A stretch of 64,000 nucleotides of DNA. Origin: Rhodocollybia butyracea (taxonomy: Eukaryota; Basidiomycota; Agaricomycetes; Agaricales; Omphalotaceae). The notes under the pieces were generated by a model. It was not told the DNA's origin. It made no database searches and worked only from the letters and a program-made list of their open reading frames with translations. A program made the translations under genes and the position numbers. Location of the stretch: contig JADNRY010000004.1 in the NCBI GenBank assembly GCA_015501585.1, positions 434,001 through 498,000 on the forward strand. Reading direction: 5' to 3'. Below, piece after piece: positions 21,945 to 35,076 of the stretch (the stretch's first letter is position 1; the number at the start of each line of letters is the position of its first letter).

Positions 21945-23852
21945 ATGTCGGACTTCGAATTAGCTATCGAGAACGTCTTCAATGGCTTGTACTATGGTGG
22001 GTGTCTTCCCTCTGAAACGAAAAGCCGGTATTGACTAGTTGCACTCAGGATTTGTTGTATCAACGGTGTATGCAACCGCCAGATCCCATTCAAGGCCATG
22101 ATAATACCTAAATCTTCCTCCTCTTGTAGACTTTTCGGAGTTACTACCGTACAGGCTTGGATCTATGTGCGCACCAATCGAGATTCGTGGCTGCTTCGAT
22201 TACTGGTCAGTTTCTTGCGTTTCTTGTTTCAGCGGAACAGATTCATCGTGTTAAAATTACCAGGTTGCATCTCTTGTGTAAGTGCTGGCATCGACAACAA
22301 CAGTTACAAGTTGGGCTAAGGATTATCATGTTCAGGTCTCTAGACTTTGTCACCACATTCCTTAACTCTCAGACTATTTCATAACCTCCTGGTATGCTTA
22401 TTGTTTTACTCGGACTTACTTGGAAGACTAAGACGAATGCAGTTGGCAAATTTCGGAAATGTCGAGATGCTGTTGACAACTCCTTTGTAAGTACGTGGAA
22501 CAGTTGGGTGGATTTTCAGCTCACTGGCTTCAGACCCTTCAAAGCGGAAATTTTGATCTCTTTTGTGGTGATCTTCATGTGGGTTTGTCTGAATGGCCGT
22601 CGTTATGTGCTGACATCTTACTGCAGTGTGAATATATTCTTTGCTTATCGAATATATTTGCGTAAGTTCTCCTTCCTCTCAAGTCTTCAGAAATTCGATT
22701 CGAACGGTTTCCTTAGTACGCCAGATACATAAATCTATGGCATTCATTATCGTGAGTTTAATTCCTCTATTGGGATAGTATGCTTTTCAATTGAACATTT
22801 TCAGGCTGCCATTGGGACGGCGGCTCTTGGTGAGTTCTCCCATATGTTTGATAAAAAATCAAAATCTCAGTACGCCGGGCAGTTATGGGTCTTGGTATGT
22901 AGCATTTCTTTCATTATCATGATCGATACTGACGTTGCTTCGGTAGTTGCCGGCGTTGCCTTTCTAAAACGACCCAGTCTTTCGTCGATAAATGATAGAA
23001 AAATCAAGGTGCAAAGCTTGCTATGAGCTGCATTTCTGCGCTACTGATGTTCCGATGTCATAATTATTAACAGAACCCTATGATAATATCTCTTGCTCTA
23101 TCTGTAGTTTCGGATGTGCTCTCAACCATCGCAATCTCTTGGTCACTTCACAGGTCTAGGACCGGCTTCAAGAGGTTTTTGCTAAATATTCTCAGCATTT
23201 TGGCAGCGAACTAAATCCAGGACATGTAGATCGGATTCATTGGTGCAGAAATTCTTCCACTTCATAGTTGGCCGAGGATTATTACTCGCTCTTGACCAAA
23301 TCACTACCTTGATTGTGCTATCGGCTCAAGACAACCTCAACTGGTCAGTCGTGATACTGGTTTACACTACTTTTCCCAACTGATGAACTACCATCTCGAC
23401 TGTAGGATCCCATCTCATTTTATTCTAACACGGTTGTATGTCATCACTATAGGTTTGTGCCAGTGGAATTTTCCGTTTTATTGAATATCAATTGAGCCAT
23501 TCACTCGTGAATATGATTAGTGGCCATGTGAGAGCTGTTCCCGATCTACACGAGTATTCGCCGTCTAAATTCCCTTCACAGGCTCAACTCTAGACCGGGA
23601 TTGAAGGACGATGTTGGTTCAATTGTCACTATCAATGATCCCGCTGCACGACGTTTCATATTGGATGACCACTCTGAGTCTGCTCGGATTGGGATGCGTT
23701 CTACTGCTCTCGACGCTTCCGAGCCTCCTTTGACCGGCGAAGAAGCCAATCGACGTTATCTTCACTATTTTCCTCCCTTGAAGGTACGCAGACTCTTATG
23801 TAAATGCCTTTCGCTAGCAGCTCATATGTCCAACCTCAAAGGGTTCTGGTGA
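21945..23852 (+). CDS. DUF6534-type multi-pass membrane protein
   Basis: A multi-exon gene. The start MSDFELAIENVFNGLYYG is at 21945. Spliced continuation gives FVVSTV joined to LFGVTTVQAWIYVRTNRDSW (the conserved LxGVTTxQxxxY block). Later blocks are VNIFFAYRIYLRKF (the FFAYRIY motif), SDVLSTIAISWSLHRSRTGF, TDSLVQKFFHFIVGRGLLLA followed by LDQITTLIVLSAQ, and LNSRPGLKDD leading into a hydrophilic cytoplasmic tail. This motif order is that of the fungal DUF6534 proteins, seven-helix-like membrane proteins of unknown function. Exon joins between 22200 and 22850 are approximate; the sequence there (22219-22390) is weaker and may hold a lesion. The overlapping ATG at 21920 is in another frame and is rejected. 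Confidence 0.65.
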
Positions 23853-24528
23853 ATTCAGGCAATAAATATCCAAAGTGATTGTAACTTCATTATTTTGTAG
23901 CGTATATATTTATTGCACCTGGTGACTATACTACACTTGGTAGTACTGTTGCTGGTGACACAGCCTCATGAGGCTCACTTTTCGGGAGAATTCTCAGGTG
24001 ACCCGCAACTTGAGTCTGCTCCCACTAGACAAGCCTTTATTCATGAACTACAAGCCTGCAGGCCCTCCAGACCAAATATGATCCCTCTTAAGATAGTGCA
24101 GCACCCGGCCTTTAACAGCCACACCACTGCAATGGCAAGAGAGGCATTGAGAGTGAGGGCTCCTCAGGGAATTTTTGTTGGGCTTGATGCTGTCATATGC
24201 TAGTATGATTGACCTTCGATACATGCAGGTAAACTCATCTAAACAACAAAGTACCTTATCCGTCCCAAACAGGTAAACAGCTTTTTTATCCATTGACTCG
24301 CTACATTGAGCTCAGTATTTAAACAATAGCGGCTTGATGGAGCGCCTTGTCTGCTAAACGCAAAATGGGCGCCTAATGTCCAGATCGGGTAAGGTTTAAT
24401 ATTGACAAACGGCAATACAGATGCTATAAACTTATTTTCATCGGTCAAGCTCAAGTTCTAATAAAAATAAGAACTCACTATCTGACACAGTCTGCCTCGG
24501 CGAATTTTACCTCACCTCTACCATACTC
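23853..24528. other. intergenic
   Basis: An open frame at 23913-24203 with a hydrophobic start (MHLVTILHLVVLLLVTQPHE) has no recognised family and no clear splice partner; it is left unannotated. The rest is the 3' flank of the transcription-factor gene. Confidence 0.35.
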
Positions 24529-25650
24529 TTAGAGCTTATTCGGTAGGTAACCTATTGGATTCTGCCACCCAGGACGTACTCGAGTTTCCAAGGGGAAAGG
24601 CTGGTCTGCTAATTCTGAAGATACCGAAGATCCCATTTGGATTTGTTCATAGCTAGCAGGCGATTGTGAATCATCAATACTTCGAAACATGGGCCGATCA
24701 TACCTGAGTGAATGTGAATCGGAGGAGCCTGGAATATACATCAACGCCTTTTCCCTCGGACTGGATCGGTCGAGTGTTTGAGGATCGTTCCGGAACAAGT
24801 CAACCGCCGGGCTGGAATGCAAATTCCAGAAGGAGTCTAGGTTGCAGATATCGAAAGTGTCAGCCGAGGAAAGACTTGGTAGCTCCGACCAACGAAATTG
24901 CAAGCCTAATTGGCTATGAAATTGGCTCCACCAGCGTTCTGGAGTCATTCTGTTATGCAGGAAACCGGCGGGCTCATAGTAGTCAGAAATTGGTAACTTT
25001 AGGCCAACTTCCGCATCAACAAACCCTCGATAAAAATCGACATAGGGAGGTAAGTTACAATCATCCAATGATGAAGATGAGGCAGTAGTAGGTTCGGTAC
25101 TATGCTGAGCATACATCGAGTGCTGGTTCGCCTTGGGAAATGGGTACAGCGAATCATGATTATAAATGTTGGTAGCGTTGTCTGAACACGGCGACGAGTG
25201 CTCCGCAGACCACTGTGCAGAGTAAAATGCCGGAGGATTGATGTATATGCATTCTTTTCCTTGTGAACCACATCTTGAACAAGGCCGGAAGAGATCGCAT
25301 TTGACCTTGGATCTGACACACGACTGCGACGAAGAGAAAATTATTATGTACTGATAGGAAAAAATAAGCGCACGACACTGCTGACCTGGCACGATCTTCT
25401 TCGAGAACGAGGAGCTCTGTTTCTGTATATGCGTATATTTTAACCTACCAGCTACAAAGAGAATTTGGAATACTTGCGCCTCGCGGCAAGTCTTTCGGTG
25501 TCTTGCGAGCAAATCGCTGCGAGTGAATTCTGCCTTGCACAACTACAGGAATATAGCGTCTTGAAAAACTGGATACTCACGAAAGAAAAGACGTACATGA
25601 CATTGATGACAACGGTCATTCGTGTCTTTGAAGGTAGCCAAAATGAGATT
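24529..25650 (-). CDS. transcription factor with C2H2-type finger and Zn2Cys6 domain
   Basis: The minus strand encodes, in order, a C2HC finger split by an intron (CHQCH joined to AEFTRSDLLARHRKTC: C-x2-C-x12-H-x3-C) and a complete Zn2Cys6 cluster also split by an intron (RRRSCQ joined to SCVRSKVKCDLFRPCSRCG, then KEC). All six cluster cysteines are present only when the donor at about 25382 is used, which supports that splice. A Ser/Pro-rich region without a recognisable middle homology domain follows, to the stop at 24529. C2H2 plus Zn2Cys6 is a known fungal combination for nuclear DNA-binding regulators, including pathway-specific ones. One base between the two domains (near 25440-25480) does not reconcile and the 5' start was not found. 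Its position 2.5 kb upstream of the polyketide synthase makes it a candidate regulator, by location only. Confidence 0.7.
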
Positions 25651-27800
25651 TAAAAAAGGCTTTCGAGCTTTCCTGACCTACGTGAGCGGATATGTCGATT
25701 TAAATGAGTTGTCCTAGTGAATTGTGCAGGACACATAGTGCACTGTTTCGTCTACAGGAGTACGGTTAAGGTCTGAAATAATAGGATATCAAAGGTACAC
25801 TGTAGACTTACTTTGGGCAAGGTAGGAGCATTCCCTTTATGGCTGCGAGCTCGGGAAGTTACAGAATAGGTGGAAAATGCTACTTGGGCACTAGCCATGC
25901 TACCTTAGGAATGACGATATGCAGACACAAGAAGTTATGGGAACGCGGGAATTATAATCAAGTTCGTGTATTGGTCCCCTCTACTTATATGGAGTTTTGC
26001 CCTGTTCATGAATTATGAGCATACGCAGTTTAAGAAAAAAGAACACCTGCTAGCAGAGTAGGGATAGTGTCAACCGAAAGGCACATGCGTCAGCTATCCG
26101 AGGGTATCGCAACGCCGCCAGTCTTATTCGGCGGACGCCTCTGTAGACCGGATATAACATCTCAGCTAAGTTAGTGCGAACGAAGAACATTCGTATGCAT
26201 GGCACTCGAAATCCTCGAAACCAAAAGAGTAAGGCCAATAGGGTTGTGGTGACGTTCGAAAGAGAAAAAAGATAAACTTACCGAGCGAGCAATTGAAGGT
26301 GATTTGGTGCGACTCGGTGTTATTTATCTTTTGAGGCCCCAAGGATGCAGAGTGATCATCAGAAAGCCAAAATATCCAGGTGTCATCCATCTGCTGTATA
26401 CTTCTCTACGAATGCCGCGCGGTTGGGAAAAAATCTTCTAGACAGAATTACTAGAGCCCTTGGGGGTCGGACCAGCGTCGTTGTGGCAAATGAATCATAG
26501 CTGCATGGTTGTATCTTATAGCGCGTTTACTTTCAGTTCCTAGTAGAAGGCAGTTCTCTGTGCCCCAAATGTAGGGCGTCGCTCTGTTCAGCGTCACAGC
26601 GCAATTTGCCGGAGAGGTTGACAAATGGCTGAGCTCTTTAGCACGTACTTTGGTCGTCTCCTGGTAGCCTCAGGCTAGAGTATGATTTGACTGCTTGAGC
26701 CAGTGAGCGATTGTACTTTGTGTTTTCGTTATTACTTAGTGAGTCACTCACTATAGCGTGCACGACCCGTCATACGGTTTTATTCAAGCTGCAGTAAGAG
26801 CGCTTAAGAGAGCTAGGTATGCTCATTCCCTGATCAGAACACATCTTCGCATAATTACAAGTCTCCTAGGTACTCTCTTCAGGCTAAAACTTCCGAGCAA
26901 TACTGTACATAAGACGATACGTTTCACGGCGTCCTCAATGCGCTTTGCTAGCTCCATGTTGTAGTATTGAAGACGAAGCAGGCACATTAATTTTCATGTA
27001 GTGGCACTGGCATCCGAGTCGATATCGGAGCGGTATTCCAGCGGTACCGGCAAATATAATCTTTGGGGTTACGGAGCCAAATTGCTCCCAAGTGCAACCG
27101 AAGTTTCCAAGGCGTTGTGTTAGAAGATAGAAGCCTTCGCAAGAACTTGAAGGAAACATCAAGCTTTAGATGGAAATATAGCCATACTCTCGACACTTAA
27201 TAACTTTATTGTACCCGGATTGTACCTTCCTAGTCAACCTTCATTCAACCTTCAATCAGAAGCTACCCGGGCCTGCTCATGTTCTGACTTAGGTCAGGAT
27301 AAAACCATTCGGTCCAGTCGAGGAGGACTCCCTTGCGTATAAATATTGACTATTGACAAGGCTTACCACTAGTTGAGCGCTTGAAGGTCCAGGAGATATA
27401 TGGAGACCGAGTTATGATTAAGTATCACACAAGCGTGCATAATGACCGTTCAAGTTTATGTTATACGTCTTGGATCCGCCGGGCTTTCTCAACTTAAGTT
27501 GAATGAATATGCTTTTTGCCTTTCAGGCTTAAGTATGATAATGTTTGGGGGTCTGGTCTCATTAGTGGAAGGCGACTTTGCTGGTATAGGTACTCAAGCA
27601 CTCACGTACATTTCGCTATTATAGTCTGGGAGCCCGACTCCCGAGTCCCAGGACTTGAGTCGCGTACTTACTCATTGCACGATCACGGGGCTTTTTCTTC
27701 GGTCCGATCGGCCGATCTGAAAGAATGTGACCACCGTGACATTCCTATCACCTCCAGTTTTCTTCAACTTCGTGATTCGGGATTGAGTCTACTTTTGGCA
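25651..27800. other. gene-poor interval upstream of the polyketide synthase
   Basis: About 2.1 kb with only short open frames on both strands, none with recognised motifs. It is likely regulatory or decayed sequence. Confidence 0.4.
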
Positions 27801-27804
27801 CAGT

Positions 27805-27971
27805 AGGACTGAGCTGCAACTCTGCCGATTTTTCCACTCTTACGCAATCTGTGCTTAAAAACGAAGCAGAAGCACTGAAGGAAGTCTCGACTGCTTTGGA
27901 ACCCCGGCTTTATCACCGTGCAAAGTCTCACATTATCTCTTTGCTACATGCTCTTCTACCGGGGCATAAAG
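27805..27971 (+). CDS. possible exon of an unrecognised gene
   Basis: A frame with amphipathic-helix character (VLKNEAEALKEVSTALEPRL, then HRAKSHIISLLHALLPGHK) ends at a good donor (AAAG|GTACATTC, 27971/27972). No upstream or downstream partner was found and no family is recognised, so this may be a gene remnant just upstream of the polyketide synthase. Confidence 0.2.
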
Positions 27972-28173
27972 GTACATTCACTGAACCCGAATCGCGAATG
28001 TTTTGAACCTTAACATTCGTTCTTTTATTTATGCCTTCTGGCTGAGATCGCTCCTTGAAATCAGTCTCACTCTTTTTCTTCATCGAAGTTCCTAAAGGAA
28101 TCTCATCCCCTTTCTCGAGTATTTCCTCTCTCTTATAAAGCCGTCCGCTTTTCCCCCTTGGTCCACTTCAGCT

Positions 28174-31100
28174 ATGGATCCTTCTAGTGACCGATTGCAC
28201 GTTCCTATTTTCGCTGGACAAGGCTCACCAACTGCCGTTCTCGCTTCATACGCCGAATCTGCCATCCGGGATTCTCGACAAGGCCCATGTTCAACCCTTC
28301 TGACCATGTGCCATGAAGCCTTTCGGGATGAAATATCAAGTCTCACTGCACTAGAACGATACGGCGTCGATCTCAATGATTTTAACTCCCCGGATGCGCT
28401 TCTGGCCATGTGGCCCTCACGTTTCTTTAATAATCCCGTGCTATCTAGCTCAACCTTTGTCCTTATCCAACTCATCCGATATCTAGCCTTCGTAACTGTC
28501 GAGCCCTCTTGCACCGAAAATGGATATCGTACTCCATTCACTAACGTCCAATCAACATCCCAAGTTGGTGTACTAGGGTTCTCCTCTGGAATCCTTGCGG
28601 CCTGTGTGGTCGCGGCGTCTCGTTCGACCATTTCTTACCTGTCGTTTGCAGTCGAAGCCTACCGATTAAGCATCTGGATCGGTATAAGGTGCCAACTATA
28701 TCGTTCTGAGACCTTCAACGCAGATATGTCGCTTCCTTGGAGCGTGGTGTTCCTCGGTATGTCCTTGGAGGCGGCTGAAGAAGCGATTTCAGAATTTCAG
28801 AATGTAAGCTCGCTCCTTTTCGAATTTTCTTTACGTGTGTTGAGATACTTTTTAGCTTGCGAAATCTGACTCAAAGGTTGAGGATCCTTCCAATCTTTAC
28901 ATAACGGCGGTCATGGATGGTCCTTGTGTGACTATCTCAGGCTCCCCCGTTGTTCTTGCAAAGTTTTCTGCCCGAATCACCGACCTCCTCGGTTCATCTG
29001 TGACTGCTCACCAAACGACTGTCGACACTTTATATCATTCCCCGGCGTTGCACGAAACCCGCGACCAAATCCTTCGGGATATTGTCCAACGAAACATCCG
29101 TTTTCCGGAACTTAACCATCTTCGTGCCCCAGTATGTTCAACTTCAACTGGAATGATTCTGGACCGATTTGTGGTCACAGGCCGATCTCTTGTTCATCTT
29201 GTCATCGATATGCTCCTCGTTGAACCTGTCCGCTGGGATTTCGTCGCTAGTCAAGTTGCAAAGTCCTTGCCCGAAGGTACTGACGTCATGCTGCTCAATT
29301 TTGGACCCGCGACTGGTTTATCGCGAAGCATAGAAAAAAGGTGTCCGATTGGCCGTGTCTCGTTACGCGACTTGTGTCTCGACGTACAGTCGAAACAAGA
29401 ACCAATTGCAATCACTGGTATGGCCGTGAATATGCCTGGAGCACCTAATATTCACAAGTTGTGGGAAGTCCTAGAACAAGGATTGAACACTCTCACCGAG
29501 GTACTTTTTATACACACTTTCCCTTTGCGAAAACTGAAAAAACCCGCATAGATTCCGCAACAACGATTCAATGTTCAAAACTACGAGGGGATGAAAGCCC
29601 GCACAGGCAATTTCATCCAAGCACCAGATGAATTTGATAGTCGCTTCTTCAAGATAAGCCCTCGAGAAGCGAAGAGCATGGATCCCCAACAGCGTATACT
29701 CTTGCATGCAGCCTACGAGGCCTTGGAAGACTCTGGATACGTCCCAGGAGCTACCCCAACGTCCCAGCCCGAGACGTTCGGCTGTTACATAGGTGCTGCT
29801 ACCCACGATTACTTACAGAACCTTCGCGATCATGTCGACGTCTATTATAGCACTGGTGAGATATTTATCAATTTTTATCCATTTAACTAATGAGTTTTCG
29901 TACAGGAACATTGAAATCGTTCCTCAGTGGTCGGATATCTTATTCAATGGGTTTCAGTGGACCGTCGGTGGTGGTTGACACCGCTTGCTCCTCATCTCTC
30001 GTAGCCGTACATCAAGCTGCTCGCGCTTTGATGACAAGGGATTGTAATTCGGCTCTAGTTGGGGGAGTCAATGTTATCACCAGTCCGGATGTAAGTCTCG
30101 TTTTATTTTGACGCGGACACGCAGTCATGATTTTTCCATCAGATGTTTCTTGGTTTGGACCGAGGGCACTTCCTCAGCCCCACTGGATCGTGCAAGGCAT
30201 TTGATGCATCCGCAGATGGATATTCTCGGGGCGAAGGATGTGGTATGTTTGTCTTGAAACGACTATCTGACGCCATTGCGGAAAATGACCATATTTATGG
30301 TGTTATTCGAAGTATCGAAGTCAACCAGAGCGGTCTCGCTCAATCAATCACACACCCTCATGGGCCAACTCAGAGCGCTCTTTTCGAACAGGTGCTTCGC
30401 AATTCCGCCATCGCTCCTTCCCGAGTGAACGTCGTAGAAGCGCACGGAACAGGGACTCAGGCAGGAGACGTGAATGAGCTCGCCAGTATACGCCGAGTTC
30501 TTACCGCTGGGCGAAGCCCTTCAAACCCGTTGCATGTTACCAGCGTCAAAGGGAATATAGGTCATCTTGAGGCGGCTTCGGGGGTAGCAGGTTTAGCGAA
30601 ATTACTTCTGATGCTCAAGCATCGAAGGATTCCTCCTCAGGTCTCTTTCAGCCAGCTAAACCCCTTGATCGACCCATTAGAAAGCGACGCTATCGTTATA
30701 AATCGAACATCCGTCCAATGGGAGCCTTCTTCCAAAGGTCATGGCAGAGTAGCTCTTCTCAACAACTTTGGTGCCGCTGGCTCTAATGCAGCATTGGTGC
30801 TAGAGGACATGCCCAAGGTCCCTCTTCAGTGTTTGGTCATCCGCTCGTGTTTACTGCATCGGCGAAGGACGGGCCTTCCCTCGAAAAACTACGGCAAAAG
30901 TACATCGATTGGCTCCGAAACCCGTACGGCGAAGCTTTCTCGCTTGTTGATATTGCCTACTCTATGACTGCGCGCCGACAGGCGTATTCATATCGTCTTG
31001 CTGTTGTGGCTTCGGACCGTGAACAGCTCGTGGAAAGTTTGCGCCGCGCTGCCGTGTCGTGCTGCTCCAAAAACTCATCGCCAAATATAATCTTCGTCTT

Positions 31101-34100
31101 TTCAGGGCTAGGAGGAGCTCCGTATACTGGCATGGGGCGCATTCTCTACGACACCTCTCCCTTTTTCAAAAAGCATATTGATGAGTGCCATTCTATCCTC
31201 GTCTCATTGGGATTTCCAGGTGTTCTCTCCGTTGTCTTAGGCGAGACAGACGCATTAACACGACTAGAAGAAATTGAAGCCTATCAGGCCGCGATTGTTT
31301 CTTTAGAATATGCACTCGGCAAGCTCTGGATCTTCTGGGGTCTTTCACCAAAGGCTGTGATTGGACACAGGTGTGTTGGGTTTACTTTTCGTCGTCTTTT
31401 GCTTTTTCTAACCAATGCTTCAGCCTTGGGGAGTATGCGGCGCTGGTGTTCGCTGGCGTTTTAAGCTTGAGAGGAGCTTTGACTTTGGTCGGTCATCGTG
31501 TACGGCTAATGTCGCGCATGTGCAAACTGGAAGCTTCTGGTATGCTGGCGATCAATCTTGCGTCAGAAACTGTTGAAGATCTCCTGGGAACGTCAAACGA
31601 CTTCAATGCTCTGTCTATCTCTTGCATCAATAGTCCAAACGACTGCGTCGTTTCTGGTTCCATTTCTGCATTACAGAAAATGAAAACGTTTCTCGATGTT
31701 TCAATAGAATGCAGAAGCAAAATGCTCGCCGTTCCCTATGGCTACCACAGCGACGTGATGTCACCGATAAGCAAGGAGCTGACTTCCATTGCCAATAAAG
31801 TTATGCTTCAAGCGCCTAATATCCCGATCGCCTCCAACGTATATGGCACCGTTGTACTTCCAGGTGACGAAGGCGTCTTTCGTCCGGAATATTTCGGGCG
31901 ACATTGCTCGGAACCTGTTCAATTCGACCAAGGCTCTCGTGCACTTTGTGATCAACTCCGGCTTTCCGCCAACGATGTCTGGCTTGAGATTGGTCCCCAT
32001 CCCACCTGCCTGCCCATGTTGAAGTCCAATGATTCGGTCCCACCCGGCGCGGTACTTCTTCCCACTCTCAAGAGAAACCAGGGTACATGGTCATCGCTTG
32101 GCGCTACGCTTTCTGTCCTCTTCACGCACGGCTTACTGCTAAACTGGCGTAACACTTTTGCTCATCTTTCCCATGTGCGATGTATTTCCTTGCCCTCATA
32201 TCCATTTTCCATGTCCAAGTATTGGGTCCCGTACGAAGAACGTCGCCTATCAGTTTCCACTCCTCCACATGCACCGCTGATACCAGAATACTCCCTTCTA
32301 CACAGATGGGAGCAACATCCTTCTTTGCAAAACGATTGGGTGTCTGTCTTCGAAACCCCCATATCCCAACTATCCACATTGATTTTGGGACACGTAGTCG
32401 GTGAAACGCCCCTCTGCCCAGCGTCTGTTCTAGTTGAGATCGCTCTAGCTGGGGTGGAACTCTCAATCCAACGGATGGATATGTCAGCGCACGAAAGTCT
32501 CGTAAAAATCAGTGCACTCGAGTTTATCAAAGGATTAGTGTACAAAGACGACGTTTCCCGCATAGTGGTCACTAAAATCTTCCTCCGTGATGGGTACGGC
32601 ACCTTTTCCATTAGCTCCCGAGTTGATCCATCTACCGAGCTGGTACTACACACACAAGGCAAATATAGTCTTCGGCCAATTCCGCCCTCATCCAAATTCG
32701 CGCAAAAGCTTCATCAGGTCTCTACCCGTATCGAACACCTAAGAGATCCGAAGACCAAGGCAGAAATTTTCTTTTTGCGTACTGGCCTACGAAGTTGTGT
32801 TCCCTCGTGTTGTTCAATACGCAAAGGAATACCATGCTATACAGTCATTGTCGGTCAATCCCGATGAGCTTGAAGGTTTCGCCTCCATCCAGCTTCCTCC
32901 TGATTGCCATACAGGTACATTCGTTGCCCACCCCGTCTTTCTGGACGCATTGTTGCAAGTTCCCGGTTTCATTGCGAATATGCAAGGGAGCATCGGAGAT
33001 GTCTTTATTTGCTCAGAAATTGGGTCCATCAAAGTTTTAACTACCCTACTAGACGATAACGCAACCTACTTGATCCACTGCCGAGGACTTTGGTCTGACG
33101 ATCGAACTTCTCTTACCTTTAACGTCCTCGTTATCAAGAGTGATGATTTATCGGAGGTCGTTGCTTCTGTCAAAGGCGTTAAGTTTTGTCGAATGGCCCT
33201 CGAGACTTTGCGGCGCGGACTGTCTATTGCGGCTATATCTGGGTCCTCCTGTAGACGTCCACCGCCTACATCGATTGGTGTACCATTGCCGTCTAGAGCT
33301 CGTTCCCATAGCTCTCCTCCAAACTTTATGAATGTGGGTGGGGAACTGCATGCTAGGATCATTGGAGTTGTAGCAGAAATTTGCCATGTTGATCAAGCAG
33401 TAGTCACGACAAGCACCGAGCTGGATGCTCTCGGCATCGATTCATTGATGCTAATTGAGCTATCGGCCAGACTACAGTTCTTATTCCCCAAGATCGATCT
33501 TCAACTGCGCTCTCTGTATTCATGCAAGACTGTCGCTGACATAGTACGCATTTCCTCTGTAATTCTAGGTATCAGGAATGTACCTCATCTCGCCCACGGT
33601 CTGCGAAAGTGAACCTTCTTCTCCAAGCACCTTGGTCGCTGACGATAGTCCGTCCGAACTCAATTCAATGGAACTAAGCGGATGCTTGGACGTGAAGCAC
33701 ATCGTTGGCAACGTCCTTGATCATTCCACTAGAAGCAATCAGGGATGATACCGAACTCGGACTCCTTGGCCTTGATTCAATGGCGTCAATAGAAGTTCTC
33801 CATGTTTTGAAGACGCACTTGGATGCTCATCTTCCGGATGACTTTCTATCGAGTCATCGTAGCGTTGCTGCGATTGAAGCGTATCTAGATGAGAAACCCT
33901 TCAATTTTTACCATCGCAAACCGCTGAAGATTGATGTAATGCAATCTCCGCCACGCGAAGCGACTCATGCGCGTCTCATTCGTACTCTTCGACTCGGTAC
34001 GAACCCAATTCGGGTCCAAGACAGCACGTCTGGAAATACACCTGTATTTTTCATTCATGATGGAAGTGGTCTCGTCAACTTACTACGACCGAATCAACTC

Positions 34101-34829
34101 CTTAGGTCGTACCGTTTTTGCCATTTATAACCCAAATTTTGCCATAGCACGCCCCTGGCAGAGCATTAGAGTCATGGCTATAGCCTATGCTGACCACATA
34201 TCTTCCTTAACCGTTGGACCGGTTTTGTTAGGAGGTGAGAGTTTGAATTCCACTGGTGTGTTTCGTAGCTAATGTTGAAATTGCAGGATGGTCCTTTGGA
34301 GGCGTCGTCGCATATGAGATCGCCCTCCAGCTGGAAAAACGTGGCATCACTACGAGAGGAATTGTTCTAATCGATTCACCAAGCCCAATAGGACACATTC
34401 CCTTGCCTGACACGCTCATCAAAACTATCGCTAGATATAACCGTAGAACAGCCGAAATAGGAAAGCTGGTTCAGACTCAATTCAAAATGAACGCTCAGTT
34501 ACTCGCCGTTTACGATCCTTACGCCACGGGAGGAGTTTGCCCCCACTTGTATTTTTACGTTCGAAAACAGGTTACTCCGTTGAAGGCCTCGCTAATATCC
34601 CTTCCTGGCTTTCTGACCGCTCTGATCCGAACACCACAACCGCAGGATGGACTGAATTAGCCACTTCTCTAAAAGTCTGGGATATTCCCGGACACCATTT
34701 CCAAGCCTTTGACAATGCCAATGTAAGTCTCTTGTATTTGTTGGTGGTGCACATCTCAATTTGCGTTGGTAGATTGAGTTTGTGTCCGCGAAACTGCTCG
34801 AGTCGTGTGATTATTTAGATAGCCTTTGA
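28174..34829 (+). CDS. non-reducing polyketide synthase (SAT-KS-AT-PT-ACP-ACP-TE), frame interrupted
   Basis: Eight exons; introns 28804-28855, 29501-29551, 29856-29905, 30091-30142, 31371-31423, 34235-34286 and 34723-34772. About 2100 residues, normal for basidiomycete orsellinic-acid-type synthases, which condense acetyl and malonyl units to an aromatic acid. Domains: SAT (FAGQGS; GFSSG at residues 135-139, with Ser where ascomycete SATs usually have Cys; His in TLYHSPAL); KS ([24 protein letters not shown]); AT ([15 protein letters not shown]); PT ([15 protein letters not shown] with the catalytic His, HPVFLDALL with the Asp); two ACPs (LGIDSL, LGLDSM); TE (GWSFGG, PGHHF). Every catalytic residue is present, but six single-base frame changes occur near 30825, 32790, 33570-33612, 33703, 34080 and 34540, at least three in short mononucleotide runs. 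Either it is a very young pseudogene or the assembly has indel errors. Confidence 0.85.
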
Positions 34830-35076
34830 TCATTTGCCTGTGTATTGATATAAACCCGGCCATGTAGAATAACGAATCGGATGGATTTTCTATTTTCAGG
34901 ATTTTGGGATGTATGTACATATATTCTTATTCGTATCGGTAGCTAGTTGTACGATCAAACATATTCTTGAAGTTCGTGAGCTCGAATGACACCGAATCTA
35001 CCTCGATTATGCAGTGCCTCTATGCAAATGATATGAACCGTGACCTGATGTGAAGTACTAGTAAAATCAAGGACTA

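Noticed and set aside
28092..28631. A 179-codon minus-strand frame
   Set aside because: It is antisense to the SAT domain exon, a common by-product of its codon use.
32122..32695. Long minus-strand frames over the AT/PT region
   Set aside because: Shadows of the polyketide synthase exon.
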